Assembly: GCF_000685095.1 (NCBI RefSeq)
Contig: NZ_BAYE01000003.1
Span: forward strand, 1-64,000
Direction of reading: 5' to 3'
DNA: 64,000 bases
DNA from: Paraburkholderia caledonica NBRC 102488
Lineage (GTDB): Bacteria; Pseudomonadota; Gammaproteobacteria; Burkholderiales; Burkholderiaceae
Positions 46,851-55,393 of the stretch are shown here, one piece after another (within the stretch, counting starts at the first letter, position 1; each line of letters begins with the position of its first letter). The position numbers were made by a program, and so were the translations under genes. The notes under the pieces were generated by a model. The model saw only the letters and a list, made by a program, of their open reading frames with translations. It was not told where the DNA came from and ran no database searches.

Positions 46851-47774
46851 ATGATCTACAGCATGACTGGCTATGCGAGCGCGACACGCGAACTCGTCGC
46901 GGCCTCCGGCACGGGCGGCGTAAGCGTGTCGGTCGAACTGCGCACGGTGAACTCGCGCTTCCTCGACCTGAACTTCCGTATGCCCGAGGACGTGCGCGTA
47001 TGCGAACCCACGCTGCGCGAAATGCTGATGAACAAGCTGTCGCGCGGCAAGGTGGATATTCGTATCAATCTGCAGCGTAGCGAACAGACGGCAAACGCCG
47101 GTTCGATCAATCATGACGCGCTGACGCAGCTTGCGTTGCTGGAGCGCACCGTGCTGGCGACGTTTCCGGAAGCGGGCCGTCTGCGCTCGGGCGAGATTCT
47201 GCGCTGGCCCGGCGTGCTCGCCGAGACGGGCGTGGCGCCGGACGTGCTGCGCGACGCAGTGCTCGCATGCGGCAAGCAGGCCATTACCGATCTGATCGAC
47301 GTGCGCGCCCGCGAAGGCGCACAACTGGCCACGATGCTGCTCGCCAACGTCACCGAGATGGAAGCGATCGTCACGAAGATCACGCCGCTCGTGCCGGAAT
47401 TGATCACAAAGCATCAGCAGAAGATCGTCGAGCGACTGCAGGAAGCACTCGGCATTGCCGCACCCGAAACGGCGGCGACCACTGTGTCGCGGGAAGAGAT
47501 CAATGAGCGGATTCGTCAGGAAGTGACGATGTACGGTATCCGCATCGACATCGCCGAAGAACTGTCGCGGCTCACGGCTCACCTGAACGAAACGCGTCAC
47601 GTGATCCAGAAGGGCGGCAAGGTCGGCAAGCGGCTCGACTTCATGATGCAGGAACTCAATCGCGAAGCGAACACGCTCGGCTCGAAGGCGGCGGCGAAGG
47701 AACTGGCGGATTCGTCGATGACCCTGAAGCTGCTCATCGAACAGATGCGCGAGCAGGTACAGAATCTGGAATAA
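46851..47774 (+). CDS. yicC: YicC family endoribonuclease
   Basis: The 307-residue protein begins [14 protein letters not shown], has [20 protein letters not shown], and ends with [17 protein letters not shown] and [16 protein letters not shown], all YicC signatures. E. coli YicC has been reported to be an endoribonuclease that promotes RyhB decay. The ATG at 46851 with GAGAAA upstream is chosen over 46827. It heads the yicC-gmk-rpoZ-spoT order. Confidence 0.93.
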   Translation: MIYSMTGYASATRELVAASGTGGVSVSVELRTVNSRFLDLNFRMPEDVRVCEPTLREMLMNKLSRGKVDIRINLQRSEQTANAGSINHDALTQLALLERTVLATFPEAGRLRSGEILRWPGVLAETGVAPDVLRDAVLACGKQAITDLIDVRAREGAQLATMLLANVTEMEAIVTKITPLVPELITKHQQKIVERLQEALGIAAPETAATTVSREEINERIRQEVTMYGIRIDIAEELSRLTAHLNETRHVIQKGGKVGKRLDFMMQELNREANTLGSKAAAKELADSSMTLKLLIEQMREQVQNLE

Positions 47775-47791
47775 GGCTGGAGCATCACAAC

Positions 47792-48475
47792 ATGACCGAT
47801 CACCACACACGCGAAAGCGGCGCACCGCGCAACCCGTATGCCGGAGCATATCCGGGCAACCTGTTCATGGTCGTCGCGCCGTCTGGCGCCGGCAAGTCGA
47901 CGCTCGTGAACGCGCTGCTCGCCGGCGACGACGCGATCCGTCTCTCGATCTCGTACACGACGCGCCCACCGCGTCCGAAAGAGCAGGACGGCGAGCATTA
48001 TCACTTCACGTCCGTCGACGATTTCATGCGGCGTCACGACGAGGGCGAGTTTCTGGAAAGCGCCGAAGTGCACGGCAACTACTACGGCACTTCGCGCGTG
48101 TGGATCGAGGAGCAGATGAAGAGCGGCCATGACGTGTTGCTCGAAATCGACTGGCAGGGCGCGCAACAGGTGAAGAAGCAGTTTCACAACGCCGTCGAAA
48201 TTTTTATCCTGCCGCCATCGCTCGAAGCGCTCGAAGAGCGCCTGAGAAAGCGCGGCCAGGACGAGCCGAATGTGATTACGCGTCGGCTTCTCGCTGCAGG
48301 CAGCGAGATGGCGCACGCGGCCGAAGCCGAGTATGTGGTGATCAACGAGAACTTCGATCGCGCGCTCGGCGAACTGCAGTGTCTCGTGGCTGCCACGCGT
48401 TCGCGCTTCGCCTCGCAATACGCGCGTCATACGCAGCTTTTCGTGCAGCTCGGCATTCACCTTCCGCACCCCTGA
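47792..48475 (+). CDS. gmk: Guanylate kinase
   Basis: The 227-residue protein has the P-loop APSGAGKST near residue 30, [19 protein letters not shown] for GMP binding, and ETYYGTSR-like NYYGTSR. It phosphorylates GMP to GDP with ATP. It follows yicC by 17 bases and precedes rpoZ by 60. Confidence 0.96.
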   Translation: MTDHHTRESGAPRNPYAGAYPGNLFMVVAPSGAGKSTLVNALLAGDDAIRLSISYTTRPPRPKEQDGEHYHFTSVDDFMRRHDEGEFLESAEVHGNYYGTSRVWIEEQMKSGHDVLLEIDWQGAQQVKKQFHNAVEIFILPPSLEALEERLRKRGQDEPNVITRRLLAAGSEMAHAAEAEYVVINENFDRALGELQCLVAATRSRFASQYARHTQLFVQLGIHLPHP

Positions 48476-48535
48476 GCGCGGCGGCGATTCGAGCACATAA
48501 GGTAGAATAAGCAACATACTGAGAAGGAACTCAAC

Positions 48536-48739
48536 ATGGCCCGCATTACCGTCGAAGACTGTCTCAAACAGATCCCGAATCGTTTCGAACTCGCGCTCGC
48601 CGCAACGTATCGCGCGCGTCAGCTCGCTCAAGGCCACACGCCGAAAATCGAAAGCCGTGACAAGCCCACGGTCGTCGCGCTGCGCGAAATCGCGGCCGGC
48701 CAGGTCGGCGTCGAAATGCTGAAGAAGGTGCCGGTTTAA
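48536..48739 (+). CDS. rpoZ: RNA polymerase omega subunit
   Basis: The 67-residue protein starts [30 protein letters not shown], the classic RpoZ pattern. It helps assemble beta-prime and with DksA sets one ppGpp-binding site. A good GAAGGAAC site precedes the ATG. It lies before spoT, the ppGpp enzyme gene, as in many proteobacteria. Confidence 0.97.
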
Positions 48740-48850
48740 GGCGTACGGTTTCTGTTTTCGGTTGGCAAGCATTTTTGCCATAGTTTTTGCGTCACCTGAT
48801 TGCAGCAACGTGCAGACCGGCGTCAACTCTCAACCGCTACGGAGGCGACC

Positions 48851-51211
48851 ATGAGTACTACCCCGCCCACCGCCACGGAAGCGGAGCATGACGCCGACTC
48901 GCCCTCGTCTGCACGCAAGTACATCGACGCGGTCCTCGAACAGTCGTTTCGCCATCTGTTCGGGCCGACCGCCACGCCGGAGCAGCCGCGCCGGCATGAC
49001 GTCGTATCGATTGCCAAGCTGACCTCCGCGTTGTCCGGCTATTTGCAGCCGGAAGAGATCAAAGACGTCAAGGCGGCTTTCCATTTCAGCGACGAAGCCC
49101 ACCTCGGCCAGTATCGCCAGAGCGGCGAGCCCTACATCACGCACCCGGTTGCCGTTGCGGAAATCTGCGCCGGCTGGAATCTCGACGGCCAGGCAATCAT
49201 GGCCGCGTTGCTCCACGACGTGATGGAAGACCAGGGCGTGACCAAGGCCGAGCTCGCCGAGCGTTTCGGCGCGAAGGTCGCGGAACTGGTCGACGGTTTG
49301 TCGAAGCTCGACAAGATGGAGTTTCGCAATCGCGAGGAAGCGCAGGCGGAAAATTTCCGCAAGATGCTGCTTGCCATGGCGCGCGACGTCCGCGTGATCC
49401 TCGTAAAGCTGGCCGACCGGCTGCACAACATGCGTACGCTCGGCGCGGTGCCGCCCGAAAAGCGTCGTCGCGTGGCGCGTGAAACGCTGGACATCTACGC
49501 GCCGATTGCGCACCGGCTCGGCTTGAACAATACGTATCGCGAGCTACAGGACCTGAGCTTCGCGAACTTCAATCCGCATAGGTATGCCACGCTCGAGAAG
49601 GCTGTGAAGGCGGCGCGCGGCAACCGGCGGGAAGTGGTCGGCAAGATTCTGGAGTCGGTGCAGCGCGCAATCGCCGACGCTAAGATCGACGCGGAAGTGA
49701 CCGGTCGCGAGAAAACCATTTTCAGCATCTACAAGAAAATGCGCGACAAGCAGTTGTCGTTCTCGCAGGTGCTGGACGTGTACGGCTTTCGTGTAGTGGT
49801 GGACAGCGCGCTCGAGTGCTACACCTGCATCGGCGCATTGCATGCGCTTTACAAGCCGGTGCCGGGCAAGTTCAAGGACTACATCGCGATCCCGAAGGTG
49901 AACGGCTATCAGTCGTTGCACACTACGCTCGTTGGTCCGTTCGGCGCGCCGATCGAGTTCCAGGTGCGTACCCGCAAGATGCACGAGATCGCCGAAGCCG
50001 GCGTGGCAGCTCACTGGCTGTACAAGAACGGCAGTGCGGATCTGAACGACGTGCAAAAGCGCGCGCATCAGTGGCTTAAGTCGCTGCTGGACATTCAGAG
50101 CGAAGCCGGCGACTCGAGCGAATTCCTCGAGCACGTAAAGATCGACTTGTTCCCGGACGCGGTGTACGTCTTTACGCCGAAGTCGAAGATCATGGCGCTG
50201 CCGCGTGGCGCCACGGCGCTCGACTTCGCGTATTCGATCCACAGCGACCTGGGCAACCAGTGCGTCGCGGTGAAGATCAATAACGAATTGCTACCGCTGC
50301 GCACCGAGTTGAAGAGCGGCGATATCGTCGAAGTCATCACGGCGCCGTATTCGAAGCCGAATCCGGCGTGGCTCGGTTTTGTGCGTACCGGCAAGGCCCG
50401 TTCTGCGATCCGCCATTATCTGAAGACGATGCGGCTGAACGAGTCGGTTCAGCTTGGCGAGCGTCTGGTCGATCAGGCGTTGAAGGGCTACGGCCTTGCG
50501 CTGTCGGACGTGACGCCCGAAGCGTGGGAAAAGCTCGTGCAGTGGACGGGCAACAAAAATGGACAGGAAATTTTCGCGGACATCGGTCTCGGCCGGCGTG
50601 TCGCGGCGGTCATGGCCAAGCGTATCGAAGTGTTGATGAGCGGCCGCGATGCCGACGACGACGGTTCGCGCTCCGAATCCGGTTCCGCGCCGCATGCGCC
50701 GCCGGTCGTAATCACCGGCACCGAGGGCATGTCGGTGCAATTGTCTGCGTGCTGCCGTCCGATTCCGGGCGACGACATCATGGGCTACATCGGCATTGGC
50801 CTCGGTATGGCCATCCACACTACCGACTGCCGCGTTGCACAGCGAATCCACCGGCGCGATCCCGGCCGCTGGATCGACGTGGCGTGGGCGCCACAACCGG
50901 GGCGTCTGTTCGACGTCGCAATCAAGGTGCTGGTCAAGAACACGAAGGGCGTGTTCGCCCGCGTGGCCGCAGACATCACTTCTGCAGACGCGAACATCGT
51001 GCATATCGCGATGGACGAAGACCTGTCGCAGGAATCCACGATCTTGCGCTTCGTGATCCAGGTCAGCGACCGCGTCCATCTGGCCAACGTCATGCGCCGC
51101 GTGCGTACAAATCTCGACGTAATGCGCATCGCGCGTGAGCGGCCGAGCGATGACGGCCATCACCGGCATGACGGCGGCATGCGAATCGACCGCGAGCGGG
51201 CCGATTACTGA
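48851..51211 (+). CDS. spoT: Bifunctional (p)ppGpp synthetase/hydrolase SpoT
   Basis: The 786-residue protein has an HD hydrolase domain (ALLHDVMEDQGV, about residue 120), a synthetase domain (GREKTIFSIYKKM and VNGYQSLHTT, about 280-400), a TGS domain (DLFPDAVYVFTPK) and a C-terminal ACT domain. It makes and degrades ppGpp in response to starvation. The synthetase has KFKD in place of the common RFKD loop. The ATG at 48851 has GGAGG nine bases upstream and replaces the TTG start at 48800. Confidence 0.95.
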   Translation: MSTTPPTATEAEHDADSPSSARKYIDAVLEQSFRHLFGPTATPEQPRRHDVVSIAKLTSALSGYLQPEEIKDVKAAFHFSDEAHLGQYRQSGEPYITHPVAVAEICAGWNLDGQAIMAALLHDVMEDQGVTKAELAERFGAKVAELVDGLSKLDKMEFRNREEAQAENFRKMLLAMARDVRVILVKLADRLHNMRTLGAVPPEKRRRVARETLDIYAPIAHRLGLNNTYRELQDLSFANFNPHRYATLEKAVKAARGNRREVVGKILESVQRAIADAKIDAEVTGREKTIFSIYKKMRDKQLSFSQVLDVYGFRVVVDSALECYTCIGALHALYKPVPGKFKDYIAIPKVNGYQSLHTTLVGPFGAPIEFQVRTRKMHEIAEAGVAAHWLYKNGSADLNDVQKRAHQWLKSLLDIQSEAGDSSEFLEHVKIDLFPDAVYVFTPKSKIMALPRGATALDFAYSIHSDLGNQCVAVKINNELLPLRTELKSGDIVEVITAPYSKPNPAWLGFVRTGKARSAIRHYLKTMRLNESVQLGERLVDQALKGYGLALSDVTPEAWEKLVQWTGNKNGQEIFADIGLGRRVAAVMAKRIEVLMSGRDADDDGSRSESGSAPHAPPVVITGTEGMSVQLSACCRPIPGDDIMGYIGIGLGMAIHTTDCRVAQRIHRRDPGRWIDVAWAPQPGRLFDVAIKVLVKNTKGVFARVAADITSADANIVHIAMDEDLSQESTILRFVIQVSDRVHLANVMRRVRTNLDVMRIARERPSDDGHHRHDGGMRIDRERADY

Positions 51212-51306
51212 GCTTTGCCGCTCATTGGGCGGAGAAGTGCCGCTTCTTTCTGCCGGAACGCCGGCGCCGCTAGCGAGTCTCACCTGAAAACTCAGGGAGA
51301 ACGCTG

Positions 51307-51798
51307 ATGAAAGTAGCTGACCTCGAAGGCCTCGCACTGGATTATTGGGTGGCCCGCAGCCTGCACGATTTTGTGCGAGAAATCCATTTCACCGACAGCG
51401 GTGAGACCGTCGCCATCCGCGGAAACGATCGTGGCCGTCCTTGGGACGGCCGTTTCACACCGACCACCTCATGGGACGCCGCTGCGGCAGTGATGGAGCG
51501 CGCGCGTCGGCTCGAAATGCGCGAGCGCAGCGGGGAAATCCCTGCACACTGCGTGGCGGAATTCGAAGGCGGCCGGGGTGAAGTGGAGGGGCGTGGCGAC
51601 TCGTTGCGCGTGGCGCTGCTGCGGGCATTCGTGGAAAGTCGGTTCGGCGATAGCGTTGGCGAAATGCTGCACGAGTCGCAGATGCTGGTCGACAACACGG
51701 CTCGGCGCATAGCCGAAGCGACGGCAGGCGATACTTTTGAAGAGGTTCCGAGCCCGGACGGGCATATCGGCGATATTCAGTCTCCGCCGCGGCCATGA
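51307..51798 (+). CDS. DUF2591/NinX-like protein
   Basis: The 163-residue protein opens MKVADLEGLALDYWVARS and has FTPTTSWDAAAAVMERAR, which resembles the DUF2591 (phage NinX-like) pattern of a start MKVxEL..ALDYWVA and a W-x-x-G segment. The C-terminal 40 residues are acidic and probably flexible. The function is unknown; relatives occur in prophages, but no other phage gene is near. It begins 95 bases after spoT. Confidence 0.6.
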   Translation: MKVADLEGLALDYWVARSLHDFVREIHFTDSGETVAIRGNDRGRPWDGRFTPTTSWDAAAAVMERARRLEMRERSGEIPAHCVAEFEGGRGEVEGRGDSLRVALLRAFVESRFGDSVGEMLHESQMLVDNTARRIAEATAGDTFEEVPSPDGHIGDIQSPPRP

Positions 51799-51860
51799 GG
51801 GCGACCGCGGCGATCACCGTGGCGTGGCGATCGGTTGAGGCAAAAACGCGCTTGAAAGAC

Positions 51861-51888
51861 AAAGGGCCTTCCAACTGGAAGGCCCTTT
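51861..51888 (-). terminator. Intrinsic terminator after tRNA-Arg copy 1
   Basis: A perfect 12-bp stem AAAGGGCCTTCC with its complement around an AACT loop, followed on the minus strand by TTTGTCTTT, lies six bases beyond the tRNA end. Confidence 0.85.
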
Positions 51889-51893
51889 AGAGG

Positions 51894-51970
51894 TGGTGCG
51901 GCTGGCAGGATTCGAACCCACGACCCCTTGGTTCGTAGCCAAGTACTCTATCCAACTGAGCTACAGCCGC
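51894..51970 (-). tRNA. tRNA-Arg (ACG), copy 1
   Basis: The 77-base minus-strand tRNA has acceptor stem GCGGCTG/CAGCCGC, T loop GGTTCGAATCC and encoded CCA. The anticodon loop CTACGAA gives ACG, whose first base is normally deaminated to inosine to read CGU, CGC and CGA. Confidence 0.96.
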
Positions 51971-52049
51971 ACGCGAAACACGTGGTGCACTACTTCACTA
52001 AAACTGGGTAAAACATAAGGGCCTCCCCGGAGGGAGGCCCTCGAATAAG

Positions 52050-52126
52050 TGGTGCGGCTGGCAGGATTCGAACCCACGACCCCTTGGTTCGTAGCCAAGT
52101 ACTCTATCCAACTGAGCTACAGCCGC
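52050..52126 (-). tRNA. tRNA-Arg (ACG), copy 2
   Basis: This is an identical 77-base copy of the tRNA at 51894-51970, 79 bases away and on the same strand, so it is a tandem duplication. A hairpin of about nine bases (52019-52041) separates the copies. Confidence 0.96.
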
Positions 52127-52246
52127 ACGCAGAAACGAGATTATAGCAAAGGTTTCAAAAAAGGGAAGCGTGTAACTGCGATTTGTCTCATTGTCATGAT
52201 CGTGTACCCTAGTGGAGCAGCCGTTTGCTGCAGCTTATGGATCATC

Positions 52247-52816
52247 ATGAACAAGGCCTTTGTCAAAGAGTCGAGCGACGATAATGACGACGATCTCGAC
52301 GTCGCCCAGCCGGAAATCCCCGCCGGAACCAAGAACTACATCACGCCTGCCGGTTACCACCGCATGCGCGATGAACTGCTGCATTTGATCGACGTCGACC
52401 GGCCGGAGGTCGTCAAGCTCGTGTCATGGGCTGCGTCGAATGGCGACCGCTCGGAGAACGGCGATTACATTTACGGCAAGCGCCGCCTGCGCGAGATAGA
52501 TCGGCGCATCCGCTTTCTGACCAAGCGTCTGGACCTCGCCGAGGTTGTCGACAGCAGCAAGCAGGAGAACGTCGATCAGGTCTTTTTCGGGGCGACTGTC
52601 GAATATGCGACAGAGGACGGTGAGGAGCACACCGTGACGATTGTCGGCATCGACGAGGTTGATCTCGATATCGGACACGTGAGCTGGATCTCGCCGATCG
52701 CACGGGCGTTGCTGAAGGCGAAGGTCGGCGACACCGTGACGTTGTACACGCCGGCCGGTCCGCAGCCGATCGATATTCTCGACGTCAAGTATCCGCCTGC
52801 AGGTAGCGACCTCTAG
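52247..52816 (+). CDS. greB: Transcription elongation factor GreB
   Basis: The 189-residue protein has an N-terminal acidic segment (DDNDDDLD), a coiled coil with NGDRSENGDYIYGKRRLREID (the acidic tip and basic patch), and a C-terminal FKBP-like domain with VDLDIGHVSWISPIARALLKAK. GreB binds the RNA polymerase secondary channel and stimulates cleavage of backtracked RNA. The frame opens earlier inside the tRNA region, but the ATG at 52247 gives the normal start. Confidence 0.94.
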   Translation: MNKAFVKESSDDNDDDLDVAQPEIPAGTKNYITPAGYHRMRDELLHLIDVDRPEVVKLVSWAASNGDRSENGDYIYGKRRLREIDRRIRFLTKRLDLAEVVDSSKQENVDQVFFGATVEYATEDGEEHTVTIVGIDEVDLDIGHVSWISPIARALLKAKVGDTVTLYTPAGPQPIDILDVKYPPAGSDL

Positions 52817-52861
52817 TCTGTCACCTCATGCAGATTTGCCCGCACGAAGCGTGTTCAGGCA

Positions 52862-52889
52862 ATAAAAAAGGCGCCGCGAACGGCGCCTT
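52862..52889 (-). terminator. Intrinsic terminator of the porin gene
   Basis: The stem AAGGCGCCG/CGGCGCCTT around a CGAA loop, followed on the minus strand by TTTTTTATT, lies 27 bases after the porin stop. Confidence 0.9.
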
Positions 52890-52915
52890 CCATGCTGCGG
52901 GTCCTGCCCGCCGCG

Positions 52916-54061
52916 TTAGAAGCGGTGACGCAGACCTGCCGTGACCGCAACCTGCTTGTTGTTGCTCGAAGCACCCAGACCGTTGATGTCAGCACCAACG
53001 ATGGCGCCTTCGTTGACCTGCTGGTATTCACCCTGCAGATAAACGTCCGTGCGCTTGGACAGTGCGTACGCCGTTTGCAGGTTGAACTGATTCCAGTGCG
53101 GACGGGTGCCCGCAAGGCTCGCACGCGTGTACGTGTACGAACCTGCAATGCTGACAGCCGGCGTCAAAGCGTAACGAGCGTTTGCTTCGTAGTTCTGGAA
53201 GTGCGCGCTGTTGTTCGGCAGGCCGATGCCGCCGGGTTGGCCCGATGCACCTGCGCCGATGCCGACGAGACCCGACAGGTTCGTCTGCGAATAGACGAGG
53301 CCGACGGTTGCCGGACCAAACGCGTAGTTGGCGCCTGCGCCCCACGTCTGCTGACGGCCAGCGAAGAACGTGTTGTCGCTGGACACCGCACCACCGGAGT
53401 TGAACGCTGCAGCCGCGCCGGTCGCGCCGTTGCTGTTCAATTGCAAATACGCTGCGCCGACGTTCAGGCCGCCCCAGTTGTACGACGCGCCCGCGCTGTA
53501 TGCGCGGTTGTTTGCGAAGCCGTCAGCCTGGTTCGAGAAGCCATACAGGCCGCCGAACTTGAAGCCACCGTAGTTCGCGCTCGTGTATTTGACCGAGTTG
53601 TTGATACGGAACGAGTTGTTCAGGTTGTCGTTGTCAAACGGGTGGGCGAACTGCGTGCCGCCGTATTGCGTGCCGGTCAGCGCCAGTGGGCCAACGTAAT
53701 CAACCATGCTGTCATATTGACGGCCGAGCGTGACGGCGCCGAACTGATTGCTCGACAGACCAACGAATGCCTGACGGCCGAATTCGCGACCGCCTTGTTT
53801 CAGCGAGCCGTCATTAATGCCGAAGCCGTTTTCCAACGTGAAGATTGCCTTCAGGCCGCCACCGAGGTCTTCAGCGCCGCGCAAGCCCCAACGGCTGCCA
53901 TTCACCGAACCGCTCGTCTGTTGCCAGTTGCTGTGACCGTGCTGGTTGTTGGTGTACGTAATGCCGGCGTCGATCAAGCCGTAGAGCGTGACGCTGCTTT
54001 GAGCGTGCGCCGCAGTTGCAAAAACGCCCGTCAGGGCCGCGACCATGAGAGTCTTTTTCAT
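52916..54061 (-). CDS. Gram-negative trimeric porin (Burkholderia type)
   Basis: The 381-residue protein has a signal peptide ending AHA (about residue 20), begins its barrel with QSSVTLYGLIDAGITY, and ends with RHRF, the C-terminal phenylalanine needed for BAM assembly. The alternating pattern fits 16 beta strands. It should form a trimeric outer-membrane channel for small solutes. The ATG at 54061 (MKKTLMVAALTG) with GGAGT upstream is chosen over 54115. Confidence 0.93.
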   Translation of the reverse strand: MKKTLMVAALTGVFATAAHAQSSVTLYGLIDAGITYTNNQHGHSNWQQTSGSVNGSRWGLRGAEDLGGGLKAIFTLENGFGINDGSLKQGGREFGRQAFVGLSSNQFGAVTLGRQYDSMVDYVGPLALTGTQYGGTQFAHPFDNDNLNNSFRINNSVKYTSANYGGFKFGGLYGFSNQADGFANNRAYSAGASYNWGGLNVGAAYLQLNSNGATGAAAAFNSGGAVSSDNTFFAGRQQTWGAGANYAFGPATVGLVYSQTNLSGLVGIGAGASGQPGGIGLPNNSAHFQNYEANARYALTPAVSIAGSYTYTRASLAGTRPHWNQFNLQTAYALSKRTDVYLQGEYQQVNEGAIVGADINGLGASSNNKQVAVTAGLRHRF

Positions 54062-54466
54062 CTTGTTACTCCGAAAGCGAGAGTGAGCGGTGAATCGTGC
54101 TTCGGAAACCTTCACGCGGGCGCTGCGAGAGGCGTATCCGTGTCAAGGTGCGCTTGAAGATAGAGCGCTGATTTCCGGTTACGCAAAGTGTAGAGAGAGG
54201 CTTGATTCAATGGACGTTTCGATTCTCGCAATAAAGAATTACTTGATTCGAAACGATGAAAGAATCCCGGCAAAGCCTTGCTGGTCAATGGTTGCGGGCA
54301 TGCCAGCAAGTATCCGAACCGATGAATGCCGAGTGGCGTTGTGAAATCGCGACGGTAATTCGATGCGAAAAAACAACGAAATGCAACCGTCAACTTATTG
54401 TTGTCGTTCTAGCAACAGACGATTGTATTTTGTGTGAATAATCGGAATGGGATTAAACGCTATACT

Positions 54467-54556
54467 GAAAGTTCTGCTTTTCGAAGCGGACTTTTTCGTT
54501 GACGAAAAAGATCTCCAAACCTTTGTCGGCGCGACTTCCCAGTCGCGCTTTTTTTC
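54467..54556 (+). ncRNA. Candidate three-hairpin small RNA
   Basis: After a TATACT -10-like box (54461-54466) the sequence can form three hairpins in a row. H1: TCTGCTT/AAGCGGA with a TTCG loop. H2: CTTTTTCG/CGAAAAAG, eight perfect pairs with a TTGA loop. H3: GCGCGACT/AGTCGCGC, eight perfect pairs with a TCCC loop followed by T7. An 18-base unpaired linker (54511-54528) stands between H2 and H3. No ribosome-binding site or frame is seen. This is the form of a small RNA; no good -35 was found. Confidence 0.65.
54529..54556 (+). terminator. Intrinsic terminator of the 54467 small RNA
   Basis: The eight-base-pair GC-rich stem (54529-54536 with 54541-54548) is followed by seven T on the plus strand. 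No protein gene precedes it on that strand for several hundred bases, which supports an RNA gene. Confidence 0.9.
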
Positions 54557-54598
54557 GTCCGCGAATCGGCGAGTTGGCGTTGTGACGCCGGGCGATGA

Positions 54599-54847
54599 TC
54601 AGTGCGCGGACGCTGTGCGGTCCGCACTCCACTCCTCCGTCGTAGTCGCGGACCAATCTTCCATGACGTAGCGTCGAGCGTCCATTGGGGAGGACAGCAG
54701 GTTCTGCCAGTGATCACCATGCCACATCGGATCGAATTCCAACGCTGATGGCTGACCTGGCTCAGAGGCGAGAGGTGAGGCGGCGGGCGATCGTTCTAGA
54801 TGAGGAATCAGATTAGAAAGAATTCGGCGGATTTCACTGAACTGCAT
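54599..54847 (-). CDS. Hypothetical protein, 82 aa
   Basis: A consensus Shine-Dalgarno AGGAGG stands six bases before the ATG at 54847, so the gene is probably real. The product starts MQFSEIRRILSNLIPHLER and ends polar and tryptophan-rich, with MWHGDHWQNLLSSPMDARRYVMEDW. No family or membrane segment was recognised. It faces the small RNA across a short gap, in a gene-poor region. Confidence 0.65.
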   Translation of the reverse strand: MQFSEIRRILSNLIPHLERSPAASPLASEPGQPSALEFDPMWHGDHWQNLLSSPMDARRYVMEDWSATTTEEWSADRTASAH

Positions 54848-55393
54848 GGCAACCTCCTGATGCGCATTACCGCAAACGCTGGTTCATGATCCGATTGCGT
54901 GGGGTCTGCAAGCAAGTCGGAAAAACACTTATCAACGTTGCAGAGCATCACAAGGCACCGGCGATCGGCAAATACTGCCTTCTTCCTGTTAATGATTATT
55001 CGATCTGGGTAATATTGGCGTAGCGCGGGAGCGATGCGATTACGCTGTCAATATGAACGCTCGATCTATCACCTCAGAGAAAAAGTGCGTATTGCCGGAG
55101 CGCCATTGGACTCTTGTAAATGAAAAGGCACGAAATCCATCCGATGAACAATTTGTTAAGCGCACAAGAAAAAGAATTTCCAAATGCCTTGCTAAATCTG
55201 TGAGTCTGATACCCACGACCGATATAACGCGCGTATTTTTCAGCCCCCGGCTGCGTTGCGAGATGTGGCCGCGGCCGACGTCAGGGAGACTTTGGTCGAC
55301 GAAGGGCGGTCGAGGCCCTGCCCATGCCCACAGGTCACCGGCCGCTAACTAGTGCATACTTGCCGCAAAGTCACGCGTCCAAGCATTCCTTTC
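54848..55393. other. Gene-poor, AT-richer interval
   Basis: These 546 bases have visibly lower GC than the flanks and no reading frame with a credible ribosome-binding site. An ATG frame at 55053-55352 lacks start signals and has no recognisable domain. Except for possible promoter sequences for the flanking genes, I see nothing functional here. Confidence 0.6.

Noticed and set aside
55053..55352. A 99-codon frame in the gene-poor interval
   Set aside because: No Shine-Dalgarno, changing composition along its length and no motif.
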